Shown here one piece after another: positions 1 to 8,867 of a DNA stretch of 64,000 nt. Position numbers and translations under genes: made by a program. The stretch spans positions 2,294,001-2,358,000 of the forward strand of contig NZ_PGEZ01000001.1 in NCBI RefSeq assembly GCF_002797495.1, in the 5' to 3' direction. This DNA comes from Mumia flava. Its GTDB lineage: Bacteria > Actinomycetota > Actinomycetes > Propionibacteriales > Nocardioidaceae. The notes under the pieces are model-generated. The model saw only the letters and a program-made list of their open reading frames with translations. It made no database searches and was not told where the DNA came from. Positions within the stretch are counted from its first letter, which is position 1. Each line of letters begins with the position of its first letter.

Positions 1-222
1 CTCGCCCGGCGTCGCGGCGGACCACTCCGGGTACGCCCGGGCGGCTGCGTCGACCGCAGCGGCGACGTCGTCGTCGTTGGCCGACGCGTACGTCGCCACG
101 ACGTCGCCGGTCGCGGGGCTGGACACGACGACGTCCTCGGGGCCGTGCCCGTCGACGTACGCACCGCCGATGAACTGACCGGCGGGGATACGGGCGGGAT
201 CGAACGGCGCAGGCGTGCTCAT
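1..222 (-). CDS. Aldehyde dehydrogenase family protein, N-terminal part (cut by window edge)
   Basis: Only the first 74 codons lie in the window, reading leftward from an ATG at 222. The peptide has the usual NAD(P)-dependent aldehyde dehydrogenase opening: a FIGG-YVDG strand pair, then VSSPATGDVVATYASA and a DDVAAAVDAA helix ending in a tryptophan (YPEWSA). These are the features of the N-terminal Rossmann half. The Cys and Glu catalytic residues would lie outside the window, so substrate cannot be inferred. It is divergent from the TetR gene at 366 with 143 bp between, which makes it the most likely target of that regulator. Confidence 0.8.
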   Translation of the reverse strand, partial: MSTPAPFDPARIPAGQFIGGAYVDGHGPEDVVVSSPATGDVVATYASANDDDVAAAVDAAARAYPEWSAATPGE

Positions 223-266
223 GGCAGTGATTGCAGCACGCCCGACGCCACGCGGCCAACCGGCGG

Positions 267-309
267 TCTGTCACCCCTGCCCCGTCCCGCGTGACGCTCT
301 GTCACCCCT
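267..309. promoter_or_regulatory. Directly repeated 12-mer between divergent aldehyde dehydrogenase and TetR genes
   Basis: The 12-mer TCTGTCACCCCT occurs at 267-278 and again at 298-309, exactly 31 bp apart, which is close to three helical turns. It sits in the divergent promoter region and could be a paired binding site for the TetR regulator starting at 366. The repeat is seen; the role is inferred. Confidence 0.35.
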
Positions 310-365
310 CCGGGGTCGGGCGGAACGCTACTGACCGGGCGGTAAGTGGGGGTAGGGTCAGGTCC

Positions 366-1013
366 ATGACGAGCGACGCCGCCCCCATCAAGCGCACGCG
401 GGCCGCGCGGGTCCCGGCGGACCAGCGGCGTGCCGAGATCCTCGTCGCGGCGCTCGACGTCTTCGGCACCCGTGGCTTCCACAAGGCATCGCTCGGGGAG
501 ATCGCCGAGCGGGTCGGCATCACGCACCAAGGCATCCTGCACCACTTCGGGTCGAAGGAGCAGCTGCTCGTGGAGGTGCTCGAGTACCGCGACGCGACCG
601 ACGTCGCCGACTTCGAGAACGCCGAGCCGCCGCACGGTCCACTGCTCCTCGACCACCTCGTACGGACCGCGCAGACGAACACGACCCGTGGCGGGCTGGT
701 GCAGTCGTACGCCGTGCTGTCGGCGGAGTCCGTGACGGAGGGGCACCCGGCGCAGGACTCGTTCCGCGACCGGTTCACCCATCTGCGGGGCATGATCGCG
801 GATGCGCTCGCCGACACCGTGCCGGCGGACCGGCGTCCCCCGGAGGAGGAGCTCGACGCGGCCGCGTCCTCGATCATCGCGGTGATGGACGGGCTGCAGG
901 TGCAGTGGCTGCTCGACCCGGAGCGCGTGGACATGCCCGCCGCGGTCGCGCTGGTGATCGACGCGCTCCTGGCGCGGTGGGGTCTGGCTGCGCGCGCGGC
1001 CGACGTGCTCTGA
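366..1013 (+). CDS. TetR/AcrR-family transcriptional regulator
   Basis: This 215-residue protein has a canonical TetR DNA-binding domain in its first 75 residues: an RRAEILVAALDVFGTRGF helix, then the helix-turn-helix SLGEIAERVGITHQGILHHF followed by SKEQLL. The C-terminal ligand-binding domain is poorly conserved, as usual. I chose the ATG at 366 because the protein then opens with a short basic arm directly before the HTH; an in-frame start at 231 would add a low-complexity extension overlapping the divergent promoter. It probably represses the aldehyde dehydrogenase gene and itself, and possibly the sugar operon starting at 1322. No ligand can be predicted. Confidence 0.85.
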   Translation: MTSDAAPIKRTRAARVPADQRRAEILVAALDVFGTRGFHKASLGEIAERVGITHQGILHHFGSKEQLLVEVLEYRDATDVADFENAEPPHGPLLLDHLVRTAQTNTTRGGLVQSYAVLSAESVTEGHPAQDSFRDRFTHLRGMIADALADTVPADRRPPEEELDAAASSIIAVMDGLQVQWLLDPERVDMPAAVALVIDALLARWGLAARAADVL

Positions 1014-1014
1014 G

Positions 1015-1152
1015 GGGTCTCGATCGCTCGCTCCGCTCGCGCCTCGACCAGCGGGCATCGTTCGCTCCGCTCGCGCCTCGACCAGCGGGCATCGCTCGAT
1101 TGACGGGAAGGTCGGTGTTCGAGGCGGGCGAGGAACGAGCCCGATCGAGAAC
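1015..1152. repeat. Interspersed palindromic repeat cluster (GGTCTCGATC / CTCGACCAGC family)
   Basis: Two forward copies of the core CGCTCCGCTCGCGCCTCGACCAGCGGGCATCG-type unit (second copy starting near 1050) follow a GGGTCTCGATCG start. An inverted, divergent copy ends the cluster (TTCGAGGCGGGCGAGG at about 1128, then GATCGAGAAC). The same sequences recur at 23230, 24553, 28157, 34437, 39161 and 41704. No ORF with coding character covers it. Confidence 0.7.
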
Positions 1153-1186
1153 GCACCCGGCGCCGTTATCAGATCGTGACGTTCAC

Positions 1187-1210
1187 TACTTACTTGCAGG
1201 TCAGTAAGTA
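1187..1210. promoter_or_regulatory. Perfect 8-bp inverted repeat, probable operator of the sugar operon
   Basis: TACTTACT (1187-1194) and AGTAAGTA (1203-1210) are exact reverse complements separated by 8 bp. The local sequence is much more A+T rich than its surroundings, as expected for a promoter, and lies 112 bp before the lipoprotein start. The geometry fits a TetR- or GntR-type operator. The nearest regulator is the TetR gene ending at 1013; there is no LacI gene nearby, which would be the more usual partner of this kind of operon. Confidence 0.55.
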
Positions 1211-1321
1211 TGGTTCGATGGCGTTCGGTTCGCATGTGTGTCCGGCGTCACATCGAGCACTCGGTCGCAGCGGTTCGCGGCAAGGTTCACATCACCAACG
1301 TCGGGGAGAAAGGACCACACC

Positions 1322-2665
1322 ATGGCGGTACTCAAGCGACGCGCCGCGTCCGCCGCGCTCGCGGCTGCGGCGCTCCTCCTCGTCGCAGCGTGCGGCGGGG
1401 GCGACGACGACTCCGACGCCTCCTCCGACTCGAGCTGCGAGCCGGCTGCTGACGGCGAGAAGGTCACCCTCACGTTCTCCTCCTGGGTCCCCGGGATGCA
1501 GGAGACGGTCGACCTCTGGAACGAGAACAACCCCGACATCCAGGTGAAGTACAAGGAGGTCGTCGGCGGCAACGAAGGCACCTACCAGGCGTACTCGAAC
1601 CAGATCAAGGCCGGCACGACGGGCGACATCGGCATGGTCGAGTTCGACAACCTCGCGAGCTTCCGGCTCCAGGACGGCCTGTACGACATCGGCGGCTGCG
1701 AGCCGTGGCAGGAGGCCGAGGGCGACTTCGTCGACTGGACGGTCTCGCAGGTCAGCTTCGGCGAGGACGGCTCGGCGTACGGGGTGCCGATGGACGTCGG
1801 GCCGATGGCGCTCTACTACCGCAAGGACCTGTTCGAGCAGAACGACATCGGCGTCCCGACGACGTGGGACGAGTACTACGAGGCCGCGAAGAAGATCAAG
1901 GCCCTGGGCGCGACGATCGGTGACTTCCCGCCGGACCAGCCTGCATGGTTCACCTCGCTCGCGTGGCAGAACGGCGCCACGTGGTTCTCCGAGGACGGCG
2001 GCACGTGGACGGTCAGCCTGAACGACGACGCCACCGAGCAGGTCGCCGACTACTGGCAGAAGCTGCTCGACGAGCGTCTGCTCGACACCGTGCCCGGACT
2101 CGGCGACCCGCAGTGGAACGCTCTGGACAACGGCAAGGAGTGGTCGATCATCGGCGCTGCCTGGACCACCAAGCTGCTCGAGAACAGCGCACCGAAGACG
2201 GCCGGCAAGTGGGCCGTGGCGCCGATGCCGCAGTGGGAGGCCGGTGACAACGCCGCCGGCAACTGGGGCGGCTCGAACGCGGTGGTCTTCAAGAACACCG
2301 AGCACCCGTACGAGGCCGCGAAGTTCGCCACCTGGGCGTTCAGCGCACCGGAGGCGCTGGCGCTCAACAACAAGAACGGCGGCCAGTACCCGGCGACGAC
2401 CGAGGGACAGGCCAGTCTGCCTGCGCTCACCGAGGGCCTGCCGTACTACGGAGACCAGAAGGTCTGGGAGGTGTTCGCGGAAGCCTCGAAGGGAGTCGAC
2501 CCGAGCTTCCAGTGGGGCCCGACCATGACCCAGACCTACTCCGACCTCGGCAACGGGCTCGGCCAGGCCGTCAACGGGCAGGCCACCCTTGCGGACGCCC
2601 TCGAGGAGGCGCAGAGCAAGACCGTCGACACGATGGAGGCGCAGTCGCTCGACGTGTCCGAGTAG
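1322..2665 (+). CDS. Carbohydrate ABC transporter substrate-binding lipoprotein (family 1)
   Basis: This 447-residue protein starts with a lipoprotein signal peptide: basic MAVLKRR, a hydrophobic stretch, and the lipobox LVAAC with Cys24 as the lipidation site. A Gly/Asp/Ser-rich linker follows. The mature part looks like a MalE/UgpB-type binding protein (VTLTFSSWVPGMQ, then GTTGDIGMVEFDN and PMDVGPMALYYRKDLFE). ATG 1322 is preceded by an AGAAAGGA ribosome site; an upstream in-frame start would put the signal peptide internally. It heads an operon with two permeases and a GH3 glycosidase, suggesting capture of a beta-linked oligosaccharide outside the membrane. The exact sugar is unknown. Confidence 0.93.
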   Translation: MAVLKRRAASAALAAAALLLVAACGGGDDDSDASSDSSCEPAADGEKVTLTFSSWVPGMQETVDLWNENNPDIQVKYKEVVGGNEGTYQAYSNQIKAGTTGDIGMVEFDNLASFRLQDGLYDIGGCEPWQEAEGDFVDWTVSQVSFGEDGSAYGVPMDVGPMALYYRKDLFEQNDIGVPTTWDEYYEAAKKIKALGATIGDFPPDQPAWFTSLAWQNGATWFSEDGGTWTVSLNDDATEQVADYWQKLLDERLLDTVPGLGDPQWNALDNGKEWSIIGAAWTTKLLENSAPKTAGKWAVAPMPQWEAGDNAAGNWGGSNAVVFKNTEHPYEAAKFATWAFSAPEALALNNKNGGQYPATTEGQASLPALTEGLPYYGDQKVWEVFAEASKGVDPSFQWGPTMTQTYSDLGNGLGQAVNGQATLADALEEAQSKTVDTMEAQSLDVSE

Positions 2666-2773
2666 CGGGTCGCCCTCGTACGACCCGCCGGTGCGGCCGG
2701 CCCTCCTCCCGGGCCGGCCGCACCACCCCGACCACCGCGCTGCGGGCGCGGTCCGACCACGAAGGAGCCCGTG

Positions 2774-3700
2774 ATGGCGACCACCGCCGCGCCGCCGCGT
2801 ACAGACGCGGCCGCGCCGCCGCCCCGACGGCGACCGCCCGTGAGGCACAAGGGCGCGATCGTGGGATTCCTCGCCCCGTTCGCGGTGCTGTTCACCGCGT
2901 TCTACGTGGTGCCGATCGCCTACGCGGTCTGGCAGTCGTTCTTCACCGTCGAGCGTGAGGGGACCTTCGGCAAGGCCCGCGAGGTCTTCGGCGGGCTCAC
3001 CCAGTACCAGCGCGTCCTGACCGACGCGGACTTCTGGGGGAGCATCGGCAACGTCGCGGTGTTCTTCGTCCTCTCGATCCCGCTCCAGCTCGGGCTGGCT
3101 CTGGTGTTCGCGCTGCTGCTCGACTCGCCGCTGGTCAAGGGACGCAGCTTCTTCCGCCTGGCGTTCTTCGCCCCGTACGCGGTGCCGGGCGTCATCGCGG
3201 CGATCATGTGGGGCTTCCTCTACTCGCCCGGGATCTCACCGTTCCCCCAGGTCGCCGACCGCTACGACCTGCTCGGCCCGGACCTCGTCGTGTTCGCGAT
3301 GGTCAACGTCGTCAACTGGGTCTACACCGGCTACAACATGCTGATCATCTACTCCGCGCTCCAGTCGATCCCCCGTGACGCGATCGAGGCGGCGACGATC
3401 GACGGCGCCGGCCAGTTCCGGATCGCCTGGTCGATCAAGATCCCCGCGGTCGCTCCCGCACTCATCCTGACCGGGGTGTTCTCGATCATCGGCACCTTGC
3501 AGCTCTTCAACGAGCCGAAGGTGTTCCGGTCGATCTCGAGCGCGGTCAGCAGCGACTACACCCCGAACCTCATGGTCGACGCCACCTCGAACATCCCCGA
3601 CTACCACCTCGCGGCCGCGATGTCGGTGGTCCTCGCCCTGATCACGTGCACGCTGTCGTTCACGTTCCTCAAGGTCACGCAGAAGCGAGCGTTCTCGTGA
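2774..3700 (+). CDS. Sugar ABC transporter permease, MalF-like
   Basis: This 308-residue inner-membrane permease has six predicted membrane segments after a short Pro/Arg-rich cytosolic tail. The EAA loop that contacts the ATPase is visible near residues 200-225 as DAIEAATIDGAGQFRIAWSI followed by KIPAVAPAL. ATG 2774 is six bases after AGGAG; the adjacent GTG at 2771 is less well spaced. It pairs with the MalG-like permease that overlaps its stop codon. No ATPase gene is in this operon, so the pair probably uses a shared MsiK-type ATPase encoded elsewhere, as is common in actinomycetes. Confidence 0.93.
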   Translation: MATTAAPPRTDAAAPPPRRRPPVRHKGAIVGFLAPFAVLFTAFYVVPIAYAVWQSFFTVEREGTFGKAREVFGGLTQYQRVLTDADFWGSIGNVAVFFVLSIPLQLGLALVFALLLDSPLVKGRSFFRLAFFAPYAVPGVIAAIMWGFLYSPGISPFPQVADRYDLLGPDLVVFAMVNVVNWVYTGYNMLIIYSALQSIPRDAIEAATIDGAGQFRIAWSIKIPAVAPALILTGVFSIIGTLQLFNEPKVFRSISSAVSSDYTPNLMVDATSNIPDYHLAAAMSVVLALITCTLSFTFLKVTQKRAFS

Positions 3701-4614
3701 GCGCCCCGACGAGCGGCCCCGCCCGTACGCGCGGTCGCACGCGCCGGCGTCCGCAGGCGCCCGCCCGCTCGCAGCGCCCCGCGCCCCTGGGCGTCGGCAC
3801 GGCCACGCTCTTCATGGTCGTCTGCGCCTCGTACTTCCTGGTCCCGCTCTGGTGGCTGCTGGTCGCGTCCAGCCGCGACCGCGCGTCGCTGGCCGACGGT
3901 GACGGGCTGTGGTTCGCGCAGCCCTTCGAGCTGTTCGCGAACATCCAGGGCACGGTCACCTACGACGACCACATCTTCCTGCGCTGGGCCTTCAACAGCG
4001 TGATCTACTCCGGGGTCGGCGCAGCCCTGGGCACGCTGTTCGCGGCGATGGCCGGGTACGCGCTGGCGAAGTTCGTCTTCCCGGGCCGCGAGGCGGTCTT
4101 CAACGTGATCCTCGCGGGCGTCCTCGTCCCGGCGACCGCGCTCGCGCTGCCGCTGTTCCTGCTGTTCAGCGGATTCGGCCAGGCCGACACGATGTGGGCG
4201 GTGCTGCTGCCGAGCCTGGTCTCGCCGTTCGGCGTCTACCTCGCCCGGATCTACGCGGCGAGCAGCGTCCCCGACGAGCTGCTGGAGGCGGCGCGGATCG
4301 ACGGTGCGTCGGAGTTCCGCACGTTCTTCACCGTGTCGACCCGCCTGATGGTGCCCGCGCTCGTGACGATCTTCCTCTTCCAGTTCGTCGCGGTGTGGAA
4401 CAACTTCTTCCTCCCGCTGGTCATGCTCCAGAGCACCGACCTCTACCCGCTCACCCTCGGCCTGCACACCTGGAACAGCCAGGTCACCCACACGCCCCAG
4501 CTCCAGCTCTACGTGATCGTCGGGTCGCTGCTGTCCGTCGTCCCGCTCGTGATCGCGTTCCTCTCGCTCCAGCGGTTCTGGCGGGGCGGGCTCGCCGACG
4601 GCGGCGTCAAGTAG
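3697..4614 (+). CDS. Sugar ABC transporter permease, MalG-like
   Basis: This 305-residue permease starts at GTG 3697 and shares the four bases GTGA with the stop of the MalF-like gene, a sign of translational coupling. After a basic N-terminal tail there are six hydrophobic segments. The EAA loop reads ELLEAARIDGASEFRTFFTV. The C-terminal QRFWRGGLADGGVK is typical of MalG-type sugar permeases. It forms the second half of the membrane channel with the preceding protein. Confidence 0.93.
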   Translation: MSAPTSGPARTRGRTRRRPQAPARSQRPAPLGVGTATLFMVVCASYFLVPLWWLLVASSRDRASLADGDGLWFAQPFELFANIQGTVTYDDHIFLRWAFNSVIYSGVGAALGTLFAAMAGYALAKFVFPGREAVFNVILAGVLVPATALALPLFLLFSGFGQADTMWAVLLPSLVSPFGVYLARIYAASSVPDELLEAARIDGASEFRTFFTVSTRLMVPALVTIFLFQFVAVWNNFFLPLVMLQSTDLYPLTLGLHTWNSQVTHTPQLQLYVIVGSLLSVVPLVIAFLSLQRFWRGGLADGGVK

Positions 4615-4673
4615 CCGTACGCCCCACCCGCCCCAGCACGCCGCCGCGTCGCACGACCACTCAGGAGACCGAA

Positions 4674-7148
4674 ATGCCCGAAAACGCACCCGACTCGACG
4701 CTCGAGGCCCTCCTCGCCCGGCTCACGCTGGAGCAGAAGGTGCGCCTGATGACGGGCGCCGACTTCTGGGCGCTGCACGACGAGCCCGCAGCCGGACTCC
4801 GCCGGATGGTGACGTCGGACGGCCCGGCCGGGGTGCGCGGCGAGCTGTGGGACGAGCGCGACCCTTCGGCGAACCTGCCCTCGCCGACCGCGCTGGCCGC
4901 GACCTGGGACGACGCGCTGCTCGACGAGGTCGGCCACCTGCTCGCGGCCGAGGCCCGCCGCAAGGGCGTCGACGTGGTCCTCGCCCCCACGGTGAACCTG
5001 CACCGGTCGCCGTACGGGGGGCGGCACTTCGAGTGCTTCAGCGAGGACCCGCTGCTGAGCGGCCGGGTCGGGGCGGCGATCGTCCGCGCGCTCCAGGACG
5101 ACGGCGTCGCCGCGACGGTCAAGCACCTGGTCGCGAACGACTTCGAGACCGACCGCCTCACCGCGGACGTACGCGTCGACGAGCGGACGCTGCGCGAGCT
5201 GTACCTCGCGCCGTTCGAGACGATCGTCCGCGACGCCGGCGTCTGGGCCGTGATGGCCGCCTACAACCGGGTCGACGGCACGACCATGACCGAGTCGCCG
5301 CTGCTGCGCGACGTCCTCCACGGCGAGTGGGGCTTCGACGGTGTGACGATGAGCGACTGGTACGCCGCACGCAGCACCGAGGCCGCGGCGACCGGCGGGC
5401 TCGACCTCGCGATGCCAGGGCCGACCGGTCCGTGGGGGGACACGCTCGTCGACGCGGTACGAGAGGGGCGGGTGCCCGAGGAGCGCATCGACGACCACGT
5501 CCGCCGGATCCTGCGGCTCGCGGCGCGGGTCGGAGCGCTCGAGGGGACGCAGCCGCAGCCGGTGCCGCCGAGGACGCCCGACGAGACGCACGCGCTCGTA
5601 CGGCGGGTCGCGGCGGCGGGGTTCGTGCTGGTCCGCAACGCCGACGTCGACGGCGCTCCCGTGCTTCCGCTGGCGAGCGGCGCGGGGACGCGGCTGGCGG
5701 TGATCGGCCCGAACGCCCATCCGGGACGCACGCTCGGCGGCGGCAGCGCCTTCGTGTTCACCGACCGCGAGGCGTCGCCGCTCGACGGGCTGCGGGACAC
5801 GTTCGGCGCCGCCGCCGTGACGTACGCCGAGGGGGTGCGGTCGCACCACCGGATCGGGATCGCGGACCCGGCCCTGCTCAGCGTGCCGGAGAGCGGTGTT
5901 CCGGGGGTCGCGATCCGGTTCGTCGGCGGTGACGGCGAGACGCTCGCGACCGACGAGCGGGTGGGGGCGGCGTTCAACTGGAACAACGCGTTCGCCCCCG
6001 GGGTGGAGCCGGACGCGCTCGCCGGCGTCGAGGTCAGCACCGTCCTGACGGCGCCGGTCGCCGGCACGTACCAGGTCGGCGCGTCGGGCGTCGGGCTGTT
6101 CCGGATCGCGCTCGACGGCGACGTCGTCGTGGACCGCCTGCTCGAGCTCCCCGAGGGCGCCGATCCGGTCGAGGGTCTGATGCGGCCCCCGCAGGCCGGC
6201 GTCCCGGTCGAGCTCGAGGCCGGAGAGCAGGTCCGGATCGACCTCGTCCGCACGATCAAGGACCACGTGCCGGGGACGGACCTCCTGGTCTCGCTCCAGC
6301 TCAACGTCGACCTGCCGTACGCGGGCGACGAGGCCGCGATCACCGAGGCGGAGCGTGTGGCTGCGGACGCGGACGTCGCGGTGGTCGTCGTCGGCACGAA
6401 CGAGGAGGTCGAGAGCGAGGGCTTCGACCGCGACACGCTCGCGCTGCCGGGTCGCCAGGACGAGCTCGTACGCCGGGTGCTCGCCGCGAACCCGCGCACC
6501 GTCGTCGTCGTGAACGCCGGCGCGCCGGTCGCGATGCCGTGGCGGAACGACGTCCCGGCGACGCTGCTCACGTGGTTCCCGGGTCAGGAGTACGGCCACG
6601 CGCTCGGCGACGTGCTGACCGGCGCGGTCGAGCCGGGCGGGCGGCTCCCCACCACGTGGCCGGTCGACGACACCGACCCGCTTCCGTCGGTCCGGCCGGT
6701 CGACGGCCGGGTCGCGTACGCCGAGGGGCTGCACGTCGGGCACCGCCGCTACCTGCGCGACCGGCTCCAGCCCGCGTACTGGCTCGGGCACGGGCTCGGC
6801 TACACGACCTGGCAGCACCACGACGTGGACGTACGGGGCGGGGCGGACGACGCGGTCGTCGACGTCGTCCTGCGCAACACCGGGTCGCGGCGGGGTCGTG
6901 AGCTCGTGCAGGTCTACCTGTCGCGGGCGAAGAGCGCGGTCGAGCGTCCGGCACGGTGGCTCGCGGGGTACGCGTGGGTGGAGGCGGACCCGGGGGAGAA
7001 CGTCGTGGCCGCGGTGCCGCTCGCGCGCCGCGCGTTCGAGCACTTCGACGTGGACGCGGGCGCGTGGGTCGTGGAGCCGGGCACGTTCGCTGTCGAGGTC
7101 GGCCGCTCCGCCGGTGACATCGCAGCCCGCACGTGGTTCGAGGTGTGA
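4674..7148 (+). CDS. Glycoside hydrolase family 3 beta-glycosidase with PA14-like insert
   Basis: This 824-residue enzyme has the GH3 order: an N-terminal TIM barrel (about 1-300), the alpha/beta sandwich interrupted by a PA14-like insert (about 390-560), and a C-terminal fibronectin III-like domain. The substrate-binding motif KHLVANDFETDR and the nucleophile motif GVTMSDW are present; the nucleophile is Asp228. The second domain carries EGFDRDTLALPGRQ. No signal peptide is seen, so it should cleave imported sugar in the cytosol. Start ATG 4674 follows AGGAGA. It is last in the sugar operon, so the operon probably imports and splits a beta-glucoside or related oligosaccharide; specificity within GH3 cannot be read from sequence. 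Confidence 0.92.
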   Translation: MPENAPDSTLEALLARLTLEQKVRLMTGADFWALHDEPAAGLRRMVTSDGPAGVRGELWDERDPSANLPSPTALAATWDDALLDEVGHLLAAEARRKGVDVVLAPTVNLHRSPYGGRHFECFSEDPLLSGRVGAAIVRALQDDGVAATVKHLVANDFETDRLTADVRVDERTLRELYLAPFETIVRDAGVWAVMAAYNRVDGTTMTESPLLRDVLHGEWGFDGVTMSDWYAARSTEAAATGGLDLAMPGPTGPWGDTLVDAVREGRVPEERIDDHVRRILRLAARVGALEGTQPQPVPPRTPDETHALVRRVAAAGFVLVRNADVDGAPVLPLASGAGTRLAVIGPNAHPGRTLGGGSAFVFTDREASPLDGLRDTFGAAAVTYAEGVRSHHRIGIADPALLSVPESGVPGVAIRFVGGDGETLATDERVGAAFNWNNAFAPGVEPDALAGVEVSTVLTAPVAGTYQVGASGVGLFRIALDGDVVVDRLLELPEGADPVEGLMRPPQAGVPVELEAGEQVRIDLVRTIKDHVPGTDLLVSLQLNVDLPYAGDEAAITEAERVAADADVAVVVVGTNEEVESEGFDRDTLALPGRQDELVRRVLAANPRTVVVVNAGAPVAMPWRNDVPATLLTWFPGQEYGHALGDVLTGAVEPGGRLPTTWPVDDTDPLPSVRPVDGRVAYAEGLHVGHRRYLRDRLQPAYWLGHGLGYTTWQHHDVDVRGGADDAVVDVVLRNTGSRRGRELVQVYLSRAKSAVERPARWLAGYAWVEADPGENVVAAVPLARRAFEHFDVDAGAWVVEPGTFAVEVGRSAGDIAARTWFEV

Positions 7149-7153
7149 GCCCG

Positions 7154-7227
7154 GCGCCCCCGATTTGACGCGTTTCCCACCGTTCTCGCACCGCGACCTG
7201 GTGGAGAACCCGTCGAATCGGGGGCGC
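7154..7227. terminator. Long imperfect palindrome between convergent genes, likely bidirectional terminator
   Basis: The arms 7154-7170 and 7211-7227 pair over 17 positions with one G-T wobble (GCGCCCCCGATTTGACG against CGTCGAATCGGGGGCGC). Homology between the two halves continues inward in a weaker form. It lies between the stop codons of the GH3 gene and the convergent PucR gene. There is no T tract, so it is either an actinobacterial-type terminator or a palindromic repeat element. Confidence 0.6.
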
Positions 7228-7233
7228 GGACCC

Positions 7234-8847
7234 TCAGCGGCGGCGCTGGTCGCGCGCCATCAGTGCGACCCCGAGCGACAGGCGGGTGTCGGCGTCGTCG
7301 AGACAGACCCCGAGGATCCGCTCGAGCTGGTCGAGCTTCTTGTAGAGAGCGGGCCGGCTGCGGTGACTGACGCGGGCGAGCTCGGTCTTGCTGCCGTTCA
7401 CCGCGAGGTACTGCCGCAGGAGCTCGAGCATCCCGTCGTCGTGGGTCGCCTCGTGCACGAGCAGCCGGTCGAGCTCGGACTCGGCGAACGCCTGGACCCG
7501 CGGGTCGTCGTGCAGCAGCGCGATCAGGCCGTGCAGCCGTACGTCCGCCGCCCGGAAGAACGGGCGCCGTCGCCCGGACGGCATCGCGGTCGCGACCTCC
7601 GCGACGTGCTGGGCGTGCCGCAGCCCGCCGGCCGCAGCGATGAGCGAGTCGACCGCGGCGCCGGCGCCGACGGTCACCTCGTCGAGCTCGGGCTGCCGCG
7701 CGTGCTGGGCGTGCAGCGTCTCGGCGAATCGGGTCAGCCCCTCGTCGCCGCTCACGCCGAGCGCGGCGAGCACCCCGACCTCGTCGGGGCCGAACGGGCC
7801 GACCAGCACCGGCAGGCGTACGGCGCGTGCGGCGTCCTGGACACGTTCGACCAGCCGGCGTGACCGCCGGTGCGCGGCCATCGGGTCACCCGCCTCGCCG
7901 GCAGCCGCGCGCACGACGGTCGCGACGTACGGCGGGCTGGGCGGGAGCCCGAGCGCACGGGCTCGCGCGTCGACGTCGGCGGTGTCGGTGACCCGGGCGT
8001 CGGCGAGGTCGGAGAGGAAGCCACCTTGTGCCTGCACGGCGAGGCTCGCGCGGTCGCTCTCGGCCATCCGGCCGAGCTCGAGCGCCTGGGCTGCACGCTC
8101 GAGCACCATCGCGAGCCGTTCCTGGTCCGAGGCCGGGTTGACCACGACGAGTCGGCCCCAGCGCTGCTGGATCCCGACGGGCGTCGTCATCCAGGCTTCG
8201 GGCCCGGTGATCCCCGTGTGGTCGAGGGCCGGCACCAGCCGGGACCGCTTCTCCCAGCCCTGGAGCAGCCCGCTCGCGGGCCGGCCGATCGCGACGTGGG
8301 CCACGACGTGCCGCGAGAGGTCCTCCAGCACCACGGACGAACCGGCCAGGTCACCGGCCGCCTCGACGATGTCCTGCGCGGCCGCGCCCTCGAGCGACAA
8401 CGCCGTGAACCGCTCGTGCACCCGCCGGGCGAAGTCGAGCAGCTCGTACTGCTCGGCGACAATCGCGCGGTGCACCTGCTCGGTGATCTCCACGAACCGC
8501 GCCCGCTGATGCAGCGCGACGAGCGGGAAGTCACGGTCGCGTGCACGCGCGAGCACGTCGTCGGGGATCTGCGCGAAGTCCGGGCCCAGCTCGACGAACA
8601 GTCCGCACGCACCCGCCGAGATCAGGTCGTCGAGGTACGCGACCGCGTCCGCGCCGGGGCCGCGCATCGCCAGGCCCGTCGAGAGGATCAGCTCACCACC
8701 CGACAGAAGCCCCGCGACCTCCCGTACTTCGCTCACGTGCACCCAGCGGACCTGGCGGTCGATCCGACGCCCGCCGGCCAGGGTCTCCGGCTGGGCGGCG
8801 CGGACGGAGTCGGAGGCGAGGATCGCCCGCAGGGTCGGGAGAGGCAT
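7234..8847 (-). CDS. PucR-family transcriptional regulator
   Basis: This 537-residue protein has the PucR layout. An N-terminal purine-catabolism regulator-like domain (about 5-130) includes VRWVHVSEVREVAGLLSGGE. A middle GGDEF-like region follows. The C-terminal PucR helix-turn-helix (about 465-530) includes LRQYLAVNGSKTELARVSHR and an ALYKKLDQLE recognition helix. Such regulators respond to nitrogen compounds, and many control adjacent aminotransferase, dehydrogenase and amine-transport genes. Here the nearest such operon starts at 14278, 5.4 kb away and separated by four unrelated genes, so a link is only a suggestion. It is transcribed divergently from the DUF3152 gene. Confidence 0.9.
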   Translation of the reverse strand: MPLPTLRAILASDSVRAAQPETLAGGRRIDRQVRWVHVSEVREVAGLLSGGELILSTGLAMRGPGADAVAYLDDLISAGACGLFVELGPDFAQIPDDVLARARDRDFPLVALHQRARFVEITEQVHRAIVAEQYELLDFARRVHERFTALSLEGAAAQDIVEAAGDLAGSSVVLEDLSRHVVAHVAIGRPASGLLQGWEKRSRLVPALDHTGITGPEAWMTTPVGIQQRWGRLVVVNPASDQERLAMVLERAAQALELGRMAESDRASLAVQAQGGFLSDLADARVTDTADVDARARALGLPPSPPYVATVVRAAAGEAGDPMAAHRRSRRLVERVQDAARAVRLPVLVGPFGPDEVGVLAALGVSGDEGLTRFAETLHAQHARQPELDEVTVGAGAAVDSLIAAAGGLRHAQHVAEVATAMPSGRRRPFFRAADVRLHGLIALLHDDPRVQAFAESELDRLLVHEATHDDGMLELLRQYLAVNGSKTELARVSHRSRPALYKKLDQLERILGVCLDDADTRLSLGVALMARDQRRR

Positions 8848-8867
8848 CCTTCCAGCGTAGGCGACTG

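Noticed and set aside
219-1235. Long minus-strand frames over the TetR gene
   Set aside because: Arg/Pro-rich shadow translation of a gene with a clear HTH on the other strand.
4509-7043. Long minus-strand frame over the GH3 gene
   Set aside because: Shadow frame caused by third-position G/C bias; composition (Arg, Asp, Val, His) is that of antisense translation.
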